From positions 1-6,635 of the forward strand of contig NZ_CALIAA010000146.1 in the NCBI RefSeq assembly GCF_938040765.1: DNA of 6,635 nucleotides, in the 5' to 3' direction. The notes under the pieces are model-generated. The model did not search any database. It had not been told where the DNA came from and worked only from the letters and a program-made list of their open reading frames with translations. Position 1 is the stretch's first letter; each line of letters begins with the position of its first letter. The position numbers and the translations under genes are program-made. The stretch is from an uncultured Fretibacterium sp. (GTDB taxonomy: Bacteria; Synergistota; Synergistia; Synergistales; Aminobacteriaceae). Positions 1 through 5,508 of the stretch are shown in pieces.

Positions 1-526
1 CCCGGTTGCGCCGGGCGTATTCCAGGGCGGTCCTCCCCGAGTCGTCGACGATGGACGGGTCCGCTCCGGAGTCCAGCAGCAGCCCGACGGCCTGGGCAGG
101 CTGCGGGTGGATCAGGGAGGTCATGCAGAGGTAGATCAACGCCGTCCGGCCGTCGTCGGCCCGGGCGTTCACGTCGGCCCCGGCATCGATCAGCATCCTG
201 AGCTGATTCAGGAGGTCCTTGCCGTACAGGGCCACGATCATCAGGGGCGTGGCACCGTCCCGGTCCCGCGCATGGATGTCCGCACCCCGTTCGAGCAGCA
301 GGGGGAACACTCCGATATCCTTGTTGAAGACCGACTCCACCAGAGGGGTGGAGCCGTTGCCGCGCCGCACGTTGACGTTCGCCCCCCGGTTCAGGGCCGC
401 GCGCACCTGAGCGGTCGTCCCGAAGTGCGCGAGATGGAGAAAGTCCGACCTCTCGGCGGAGAAGGCCCCCACCGCCATAAAAAGCATCAGGATCGCCGCC
501 AGGGCAAAACGAGCTCCGTTTTTCAT
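1..526 (-). CDS. Exported ankyrin-repeat protein, 3' end cut by the window
   Basis: Reading the minus strand from ATG at 526 gives 175 open codons that run off the left edge without a stop, so the C-terminus is missing. The start is supported by a GGAGGAG ribosome site (535-541) eight bases upstream. Residues 1-24 form a signal peptide: MKNGAR, a hydrophobic stretch, then a likely cleavage after AFSA. After that come about four ankyrin units of roughly 33 residues, starting near 25, 58, 91 and 126, with a fifth beginning near 164. Hallmarks are RGANVN (47-52), GSTPL (58-62), LLLERGADIHARD (76-88), GATPL (91-95), AGADVNARADDGRTAL (115-130) and GADP (154-157). Ankyrin repeats bind other proteins; the partner here cannot be told. 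The signal peptide places it in the periplasm or outside the cell. It follows the diguanylate cyclase gene by 61 bases. The family call is firm; the role is unknown. Confidence 0.9.
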   Translation of the reverse strand, partial: MKNGARFALAAILMLFMAVGAFSAERSDFLHLAHFGTTAQVRAALNRGANVNVRRGNGSTPLVESVFNKDIGVFPLLLERGADIHARDRDGATPLMIVALYGKDLLNQLRMLIDAGADVNARADDGRTALIYLCMTSLIHPQPAQAVGLLLDSGADPSIVDDSGRTALEYARRNR

Positions 527-534
527 TCTCAATT

Positions 535-541
535 CTCCTCC
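535..541 (-). promoter_or_regulatory. Ribosome binding site of the ankyrin gene
   Basis: GGAGGAG on the minus strand lies eight bases before the ATG at 526. It is one of the strongest Shine-Dalgarno matches in the window and fixes the start of the ankyrin gene. Confidence 0.75.
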
Positions 542-563
542 GTTCGCATCCACAAGAATTCTA

Positions 564-600
564 CGAGCCGATACGGCATGAGCCCCGTCAGGCCGGCTCG
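564..600 (-). repeat. Inverted repeat spanning the end of the cyclase gene; possible weak terminator or attenuator
   Basis: CGAGCCG at 564-570 and CGGCTCG at 594-600 are perfect reverse complements. A nested 4-base pair arm, ACGG at 573-576 with CCGT at 585-588, lies inside. In RNA from the minus strand this would fold as a 7-bp GC-rich stem with an inner stem across the stop codon of the cyclase gene. The bases after it (TAGAATTCTTG) contain no run of U, so it is not a classic intrinsic terminator. It could shield the 3' end, weaken readthrough into the ankyrin gene, or be chance in GC-rich DNA. Confidence 0.3.
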
Positions 601-1508
601 AACGTGACCCGGTTCCGCCCCTCGCGCTTGCTTCGGTAGAGGCAGTCGTCCATCCGGGAGAGCAGGGAGGCCGGCGTCTCTCCCTTGCGGGGTTCCGTGG
701 CGCCGAAGGACATGGTCACACGGACCTCCACCATCCCGGACTGGATCACGGTAGCGCCGATCGCCTCCCGAAGACGGTCCAGGCGGCGCACCAGGTCCTC
801 CGCCGAGATGTTCTTCAGCAGGATGAGGAACTCCTCCCCGCCCCAGCGCCCCACGACATCCGAGGCTCGCAGCTTGTGCGAGAGGACGCGGGCCACCTCC
901 TTGAGCACCTCATCCCCCACGTCGTGGCCGTAGGAGTCGTTGACGTTCTTGAAAAAGTCGATGTCGCACATGACGCCGACGAAGCTCCTCCGCTCCTCCT
1001 CCCAGAGCCGGAGGGCCTCCTGGAGCTTCTCCTCGAGATAGCGGCGATTGGGGATGTTCGTCAGGGCGTCGCAGTAGGCGATCTGGCTCATCTCCGAGAG
1101 GCGGTTCTCGAGGTCCCTGGACTCCCGGACGGACCCGAAGACCAGGGCCGCGCCGACCACCTTTCCCCTCCGCCCCAACAGGGGGAAAGAGCTCAGCTCG
1201 AGGGGGATCCAATACCCGTCCCTGTGGCGCAGATTCGTCACGATAGGGACCGTTCCGGAAATCGGGGACGCGGGGATGCAGCTCTCCAGGGAGCCCTGAC
1301 AGCTGCAGAAGGACACGAGGTTCAGATCCGTCCCACTGATCCAATCGCAGCAAGGCTTCCCCACGACGTCCTCCGCGCGGTACCCCAGAAAAAACTCGGC
1401 CGCGTCGTTCCAGTACGTGATCAGGCGCTCCGTATTCAGAAAGCACACCCCGCTGAGGAGCCCATCCAGGAGAACGCGCTCCTGAGGAGAAGGTAACAGA
1501 GACTTCAC
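588..1508 (-). CDS. PAS-GGDEF diguanylate cyclase, 306 aa
   Basis: It makes the second messenger cyclic di-GMP from two GTP. Residues about 12-127 form a PAS sensor (LLSGVCFLNTERLITYWNDA, then GY..EDVVGKP, and HRDGYWIPLELSSFPL). Residues about 140-306 form the GGDEF domain, entered by the usual DALTNIPNRR (147-156), then DIDFFKNVNDSYGHDVGD (182-199). The signature is GGEEF at 223-227, an active variant. RASD at 214-217, five residues before it, matches the RxxD inhibitory site, so product feedback is expected. There is no membrane segment or signal peptide, so the protein is cytoplasmic. The PAS domain holds cysteines at 53, 54, 68, 70 and 77, which may bind a metal or cofactor. I chose GTG at 1508 because GGAGG sits seven bases before it; an in-frame TTG at 1538 lacks such a site and would add ten residues that translate the ribosome site itself. 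Enzyme call firm; the sensed signal is unknown. Confidence 0.93.
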   Translation of the reverse strand: MKSLLPSPQERVLLDGLLSGVCFLNTERLITYWNDAAEFFLGYRAEDVVGKPCCDWISGTDLNLVSFCSCQGSLESCIPASPISGTVPIVTNLRHRDGYWIPLELSSFPLLGRRGKVVGAALVFGSVRESRDLENRLSEMSQIAYCDALTNIPNRRYLEEKLQEALRLWEEERRSFVGVMCDIDFFKNVNDSYGHDVGDEVLKEVARVLSHKLRASDVVGRWGGEEFLILLKNISAEDLVRRLDRLREAIGATVIQSGMVEVRVTMSFGATEPRKGETPASLLSRMDDCLYRSKREGRNRVTFEPA

Positions 1509-1510
1509 AT
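1505..1510 (-). promoter_or_regulatory. Start-stop ATGTGA overlapping the cyclase GTG start
   Basis: On the minus strand the bases after the ribosome site read AAAAAATGTGAAG. An ATG at 1510-1508 is followed at once by TGA at 1507-1505. The real GTG start (1508-1506) overlaps both in another frame. The same GGAGG serves ATG with a spacing of five and GTG with seven, so initiation at ATG would terminate immediately and could lower cyclase synthesis. The sequence is seen directly; the dampening role is inferred. Confidence 0.35.
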
Positions 1511-1515
1511 TTTTT

Positions 1516-1520
1516 CCTCC
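1516..1520 (-). promoter_or_regulatory. Ribosome binding site deciding the cyclase start
   Basis: GGAGG (within AAGGAGG) on the minus strand lies seven bases before GTG at 1508. It excludes the longer TTG start at 1538, whose reading would run through this site. Confidence 0.75.
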
Positions 1521-1597
1521 TTGCCGGTCCCGCTGCAAATCGTCCCCTCCCCCTCAAAAGTCCGTCCCACCCCGACCCCGAGGGCCACGGGAGAACG

Positions 1598-2275
1598 CTA
1601 TCTCGCCCTTTTGGCCAGGCGTCCCAACTCCTCGACGAGGGGGCGAATGCGCTTGTCGTTCGCCGGTTTCCGAAGCGCATCGGCCGCGCTGATCTTCTTC
1701 TTCCAGTACTCCTCGTTGCGCTTGACGCTGATGCTGATGACCGATCCCTCCAGGGAGACCCCGGCGAAGAGCCCCTTCGTCATGGAATAGCTGTAGATGG
1801 ACGCCTTCATCTGAGCGTCCGTCGCGGCCTCGGCGCGCCGCCCCACGGGCCCGGCGGCCACCGACACGTCCCCGCCGAGCTTGGTCTTGCTGCTCAGGAA
1901 GGCCTCGACCCCCTTCTCGTTCGTCACGACGAGGATCAGGGAGATCTTCTGGGCCCCGATCTGGAGCCCCAGGGAGCCGCCCCCCAGGTTATAAAAGCTC
2001 GGGCCGTACCATTTCCCCTTCTCCTTGCGCAGGATCAGCCCCTCGCCATACTCCCCGCCAAGGATGAATCCCGCCTTGACCATCGAGGGCACGAAGGCAA
2101 CGGCATGGGCCCCCTCGACGACATCCGCCATGTCCCGCGTGTCGTCCTGATTGAGCATCGCCCTCAGGACATCGACGGAATCCCTGATCAACGACTCCGG
2201 GGACGCCGCAGCAGCAGGGGACGCCCTCAGCACGAAGGTCATGAGGACCAGAACCGCACCCAGAAATTTTCGCAT
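1598..2275 (-). CDS. Exported SYLF (Ysc84-type) lipid-binding domain protein, 225 aa
   Basis: Residues 1-23 are a signal peptide (MRKF, a hydrophobic core, then SPAAA before ASPE), so the product is probably periplasmic. Residues about 28-200 match the SYLF domain named after SH3YL1, Ysc84 and relatives. Visible hallmarks are AHAVAFVPSMVKAGFILGG, YGEGLILR, WYGPSFYNLGGGSLGLQIGA, KLGGDVSVAAGPVGR and IYSYSMTKGLFAGVSLEG, in the usual order. Eukaryotic SYLF domains bind phosphoinositide membranes; bacterial exported versions are mostly uncharacterised, and a lipid-binding or envelope role is inferred. The ATG at 2275 shares one base with the stop of the phosphatase gene (TGATG), so the two are probably translationally coupled. 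A GTG at 2278 is a possible alternative start, since the AAGG before it is spaced seven bases from GTG and ten from ATG. The length is typical for a single-domain bacterial member. Confidence 0.9.
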   Translation of the reverse strand: MRKFLGAVLVLMTFVLRASPAAAASPESLIRDSVDVLRAMLNQDDTRDMADVVEGAHAVAFVPSMVKAGFILGGEYGEGLILRKEKGKWYGPSFYNLGGGSLGLQIGAQKISLILVVTNEKGVEAFLSSKTKLGGDVSVAAGPVGRRAEAATDAQMKASIYSYSMTKGLFAGVSLEGSVISISVKRNEEYWKKKISAADALRKPANDKRIRPLVEELGRLAKRAR

Positions 2276-3300
2276 CACTTCGCCGCCTTTCTCTCACAAT
2301 CGTCCTCTCCGCCGCTTCCCGCCCCCGACGGGGACGCCGCCGCGCACGGACGAGGGAGTCCGTCGGAATGGAGAAGCCCGTCGGACTCGAACATCTGAAC
2401 CAAAAGCCCATGCCGGAGCCCATTGATGCTCACGGTAAAGGATCCGGCGCCCAACGCCTCCAGCGCGCACAGCACAATGCACGAGCTGGCCAGAACCAGG
2501 TCGGCCCGGCTCGCGGGCAGACCGCGAATGCGGCGCCGTGCCTCGAGCGTTGCGGCGGCGTAGCGGCGCATCTGCCCCTCGACGTCCCCGCGGGTCAGCT
2601 CCATGCCGTTGAGCCTGAGGGGCGCGAAGCCGGGGAGCCCCAGCTTGACCGAGGCCATGGCCACCACCCCGCCCCCCAGTCCGATAACCGACGGGGGCCT
2701 CGAGGGGTCCGCCCACTCTATTTTACTGCAAAGAAGCAGATCCCGGACATACCGCAGGGCCAGGTCCAGGGATTCCGGGGCCGGGGGATCCGCCGCAAAG
2801 AAACGCTCGGTGAGGCTCACCGCGCCCACGGCGACGCTCTCCGAGCGCGTCGCGCCCCCCGGCGAGGCCCCGAATACGAACTCCGTGCTCCCCCCTCCCG
2901 TGTCGAACACCGCAAAGGAGCCGCCGTCGGAGCCGTCCAGCGCACCCCTCCAGGCGAGGCGGGCCTCCTCCTCCCCCGAGAGGATCCGGACCTCGAGCCC
3001 CGTGCGGCCGAGGATCTCCCTCAGGAAGTCCTGCGCGTTCTCCGCGACGCGAAGGGCCATTGTCCCGACCAGGCATGGCTCCGCCCCCATCTCGCGCGAA
3101 CGGCGGACCATCTCCTCCACCACACGGGCTCCGTTCCGGATCGCCTCCCTCCTCAGCCGTCCGTCCGCGGTCCGCCTGCCCAGGCGGACGACCTCGGTCG
3201 TGTCCAGCAGCACCTCGATCCGCCCCGCAGGGCAGCGCGCGACGCGCAGCTTGATGGAGTTGCTCCCGATGTCGACGACGGAACGGACCCCGGCCCCCAT
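2275..3300 (-). CDS. Ppx/GppA-family phosphatase (exopolyphosphatase or pppGpp phosphohydrolase), 341 aa
   Basis: Members of this ASKHA-fold family release phosphate from polyphosphate or convert pppGpp to ppGpp; sequence alone cannot tell which. Phosphate-loop 1 is VVDIGSNSIKLRV (8-20) and phosphate-loop 2 is FDTGGGSTEFVFG (132-144). Between them VGTMALRVAEN (78-88) matches the usual GT.ALR.A.N element, and ILSGEEEARLAWRGA (106-120) contains the expected catalytic glutamate. GLGGGVVAMASV (207-218), SRADLVLASSCIV (264-276) and SINGLRHGLL (291-300) complete the core. It is the short form of about 300 residues, without the C-terminal HD-like domains of E. coli Ppx or GppA. Residues 306-341 are a Ser/Gly/Ala-rich tail of no known function. 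ATG at 3300 lies three bases after the stop of the YibE/F gene in the same frame. Its ribosome site is weak, so translation probably depends on coupling. The protein has no signal peptide and is cytoplasmic. Confidence 0.93.
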   Translation of the reverse strand: MGAGVRSVVDIGSNSIKLRVARCPAGRIEVLLDTTEVVRLGRRTADGRLRREAIRNGARVVEEMVRRSREMGAEPCLVGTMALRVAENAQDFLREILGRTGLEVRILSGEEEARLAWRGALDGSDGGSFAVFDTGGGSTEFVFGASPGGATRSESVAVGAVSLTERFFAADPPAPESLDLALRYVRDLLLCSKIEWADPSRPPSVIGLGGGVVAMASVKLGLPGFAPLRLNGMELTRGDVEGQMRRYAAATLEARRRIRGLPASRADLVLASSCIVLCALEALGAGSFTVSINGLRHGLLVQMFESDGLLHSDGLPRPCAAASPSGAGSGGEDDCERKAAK

Positions 3301-3303
3301 AAC

Positions 3304-4491
3304 CTAAACGCCCCCCCCGCCGCCCTGGAGGCGTCGGCGCGTCCACCCCTCCTGGAGGATGAAGAACAGGGCCGTCGCGGGGATCGTGAGCAGGAGCCCG
3401 GCCGTCCCGGCGAGGCTCTGCACGATCTCCTGGGCGATATACGGATCGTTGAGGAGGCCGACGACGTCGGCCCCCGCGCTGCTGATCAGGATCGTCATGG
3501 GCAGCGCCGCCCCCAGATAGGCCAGGATCAGGGTGTTGATCATGCTCCCCAGCACCTCGCTCCCGACGTTCAGGCCCGCCGTCAGGAGGCGCCGCAGGGG
3601 GATATCCGGGTCGTAGTCCACGAGCTCCGCCATCGAGGCCGTTATGGAGATGCCGACGTCGAGGACCGCGCCGATGGCCCCGATCAGGATCGAGGCGAGC
3701 AGCAGCCCGCGGACGTCGATGTCGGGGAGGGTCGAGGCCAGCAGGGCGGCCCCCTCCCCCGCCAGCCCGTTGAGCTGCCAGCAGAGGACCATCGCCCATC
3801 CCATAAGGAACCCGCAGCCGACGCCGCCCAGACTGCCGAGGAGGGCGACCGTGCGGCAGCGGGAACGCTTGACGACGCAGACGATCGTCAGGACCGAGAT
3901 CACGAGCACGGCGGCGAACGCCAGGGGAATCGGGGGCCAGCCCGCCGACATCAGGGGGATCACCCCCCAGAGCAGGCAGACGATGGAGAGCCCCAGGCCC
4001 AGCAGGGCCCGGAAGCCCGCCCATCCGGCAAAGGTCAGCAGCAGGGACGAGACCAGTGCGACGAAGGCGGCGACCGAGGGGATGCGGTAGGCATCGGCTA
4101 TGGAGTACTGCTTGCTGCCGTCCTCGAAGGTGTCTTCCACCAGCAGATAGCGATGATCCGGAATCGGATCGACGCCGCTCCCGGCAAGGCGGGTCACAAC
4201 GACGACGAAGGTACGCCCCTTCTGCTCCCCCGTCAGCACGAGGACCTTCAGCGGGCGCTCGAGGGCGGGAAAGGTCTCGTCGCCGTTCCCGTCCGCGCTT
4301 CGGCCGTCCGGAACCTTCTCCCGGGGCGCCTCGGGCCCCGCCTCGAGGACCCTCACGACGAGGGATTCCCGGCTGTTCCAGATCCCTATCGTCCAATAGT
4401 CCGCCGCCCAATAGACCAGCCCGACGAAAAACAGGCTGACGAGAAAACGCAGAAGAAACATCCTCCAACCGGACAGGCCGGACAGAATCAT
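3304..4491 (-). CDS. YibE/F family multipass membrane protein, 395 aa
   Basis: The family is widespread in Firmicutes and relatives and has no firmly established function. An N-terminal membrane segment (about 12-30) is followed by a soluble region (about 40-135). That region ends in YSIADAYRIP, the junction typical of YibE-type members. Seven or so hydrophobic segments follow between about 138 and 380. The family core is recognisable in GVIPLMSAGWPPIP (176-189), LLASILIGAIGAVLDVGIS (264-282), ITASMAEL (283-290) and LNVGSEVLGSMINTLILAYL (307-326). The ATG at 4491 has GAGGGGG (4499-4505) seven bases upstream. A second ATG at codon 11 has GGAGG directly abutting it, which is too close to work. 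The gene ends in a G8 run coding a glycine-rich tail. It sits between RNA-processing genes and a phosphatase gene, and that position does not reveal its substrate. Confidence 0.92.
   Translation of the reverse strand: MILSGLSGWRMFLLRFLVSLFFVGLVYWAADYWTIGIWNSRESLVVRVLEAGPEAPREKVPDGRSADGNGDETFPALERPLKVLVLTGEQKGRTFVVVVTRLAGSGVDPIPDHRYLLVEDTFEDGSKQYSIADAYRIPSVAAFVALVSSLLLTFAGWAGFRALLGLGLSIVCLLWGVIPLMSAGWPPIPLAFAAVLVISVLTIVCVVKRSRCRTVALLGSLGGVGCGFLMGWAMVLCWQLNGLAGEGAALLASTLPDIDVRGLLLASILIGAIGAVLDVGISITASMAELVDYDPDIPLRRLLTAGLNVGSEVLGSMINTLILAYLGAALPMTILISSAGADVVGLLNDPYIAQEIVQSLAGTAGLLLTIPATALFFILQEGWTRRRLQGGGGGV
3311..3318. repeat. Mononucleotide C8/G8 tract at the 3' end of the YibE/F gene
   Basis: Eight consecutive C on the plus strand encode part of the Gly-rich C-terminus, a few codons before the TAG. 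A gain or loss of one base would remove the TAG from frame and extend the protein across the phosphatase start. The length is modest for slippage, so phase variation is possible but unproven. Confidence 0.5.
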
Positions 4492-4566
4492 CTCAAATCC
4501 CCCTCGCTCCGCGGCCGACCGAACGACTGCACGTTCTGCAACTCGGCATCGGTCGCCCCCTCGAAC
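4488..4566 (-). other. Probable displaced C-terminal coding segment of the pseudouridine synthase gene (+1 frame)
   Basis: Directly after the synthase stop (TGA, 4569-4567) the minus strand continues to look coding in the next frame. It reads EFEGATDAELQNVQS, then FGRPRSEGDLR and a stop at 4490-4488. Of these codons, 22 of the 26 sense and stop triplets I listed end in G or C, like the real genes here. The terminal TGA overlaps the YibE/F ATG as ATGA, the same junction type as elsewhere in the operon. Dropping one T from the GATTGAG context would join it to the synthase as DDRDLDEFEGATD. No good start codon lies within the segment, so a separate gene is less likely. Confidence 0.5.
4499..4505 (-). 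promoter_or_regulatory. Ribosome binding site of the YibE/F gene
   Basis: GAGGGGG on the minus strand lies seven bases before ATG at 4491 and supports that start over the internal ATG at codon 11. Confidence 0.6.
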
Positions 4567-5508
4567 TCAATCCAGATCCCGATCGTCCCAGCCCCACTCG
4601 GCGGCGAAGGAGCGCATGTCCTCCGGCAGGGGCGCACGGAAAGTCCGCCCCGACAGCTCGGCCAGGGGAGCATCGCGCAGCTCGGGAAACCCCAGCAGGG
4701 CCGCGTGAAGCAGAGGACGCCGCACCCGCTCCGCCCATCTCCGGTTGGCCTCGAAGCAGCCGTACTTCCGGTCCCCCAGGATGGGAAACCCCGCGTGGGC
4801 CATGTGCACGCGGGCCTGGTGCGTGCGCCCCGTCAGAAGGTCGATGGACACCAGGGAAAGTTTTTCGTCCTCCGCCCCCGCCAGCCGCCGGAAGCGCGTC
4901 AGCGCGCTCTTTCCGTCCCGGTCCACCCGAACGGTGTTCGCCGCGGCATCCTTCAGGAGCGGCGCATCGACCTCCCCCGACTCGGGGGCCCGCCCCACGA
5001 CGACCGCCAGGTAGCGCTTCGTCACGCGTCTCTCCTTGAAAAGGCGCTCCAATCCCCTCAGGGCATCCCCTCTGAGGGCGACGGCGAGCGCGCCCGTCGT
5101 GTTTCGGTCAAGGCGGTGGACCGCGGCGGGCGAGAAGCCGGCCTCCCGCCCCCCGACCATGCCCCAGACCCGGGTCACGACGCTGTCCCCGTCCTTGACG
5201 TCGGGCTGGACGAGCAGGTTCGCGGGCTTGTCCACCACCAGCGCCGACTCCCCGCGCCAGAGGATCGGGACGGTCCCCCAGCGCCGCTCGAAGGTCCGCT
5301 CCTCCGGCCCCTCCCAGGAGACGTAGAGCTCCTGCCCCGCGTGGACGCGCGTTCCCGGCTCCCGAACCCGAACGGAGTCCAGGCGCACCGACCCCATGCG
5401 GAGCCCGCGCATGATCGCGGAGAGCGGCATGGCCGGCCATATCGACCGCAACGTGCGGTCGAGCCGCCGCCCGTCATGGTCCCGGGACAGGATCAGGCTG
5501 TGGCTCAT
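4567..5508 (-). CDS. RluC/RluD-family 23S rRNA pseudouridine synthase, 313 aa, possibly frameshifted at its end
   Basis: It converts specific uridines in RNA, most likely 23S rRNA, to pseudouridine. Residues about 13-65 are an S4-like RNA-binding domain (DGRRLDRTLRSIWP, then MRGLRMGSVRLDSVRV). The catalytic domain starts near 80 with ALVVDKPANLLVQP (89-102). The catalytic motif is HRLDRNTTGALAVAL at 131-145, with the essential aspartate at 134. Also present are VTKRYLAVVVG (162-172) and LLTGRTHQARVHMAHAGFPI (224-243) followed by LGDRKYG. ATG at 5508 overlaps the stop of the nuclease gene as ATGA, implying translational coupling. The annotated stop at 4567 leaves a 75-base gap that still looks coding in the +1 frame, so the natural protein may be about 26 residues longer. 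The catalytic domain is complete either way, so activity is expected. The precise target position (RluC or RluD type) cannot be assigned. Confidence 0.93.
   Translation of the reverse strand: MSHSLILSRDHDGRRLDRTLRSIWPAMPLSAIMRGLRMGSVRLDSVRVREPGTRVHAGQELYVSWEGPEERTFERRWGTVPILWRGESALVVDKPANLLVQPDVKDGDSVVTRVWGMVGGREAGFSPAAVHRLDRNTTGALAVALRGDALRGLERLFKERRVTKRYLAVVVGRAPESGEVDAPLLKDAAANTVRVDRDGKSALTRFRRLAGAEDEKLSLVSIDLLTGRTHQARVHMAHAGFPILGDRKYGCFEANRRWAERVRRPLLHAALLGFPELRDAPLAELSGRTFRAPLPEDMRSFAAEWGWDDRDLD

Noticed and set aside
529..549. Six-residue upstream peptide (MRTEEN) before the ankyrin gene
   Set aside because: It has no ribosome site of its own and contains the ankyrin gene's Shine-Dalgarno as coding sequence; likely chance.
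558..563. TAGAAT on the minus strand as a -10 promoter box for the ankyrin gene
   Set aside because: No hexamer resembling TTGACA lies 16-18 bases upstream, where the bases are G/C-rich, so a promoter cannot be supported.
1509..1597. Terminator or promoter between the SYLF and cyclase genes
   Set aside because: No hairpin with a T-run and no paired -35/-10 boxes are visible on the minus strand; it holds only the cyclase ribosome site and G-rich sequence.
2723..4468. Minus-strand open frame of 581 codons overlapping the YibE/F and phosphatase genes
   Set aside because: It is another frame of the same strand, rich in Arg/Gly/Pro with no recognisable motif. The overlapping in-frame genes explain the region.
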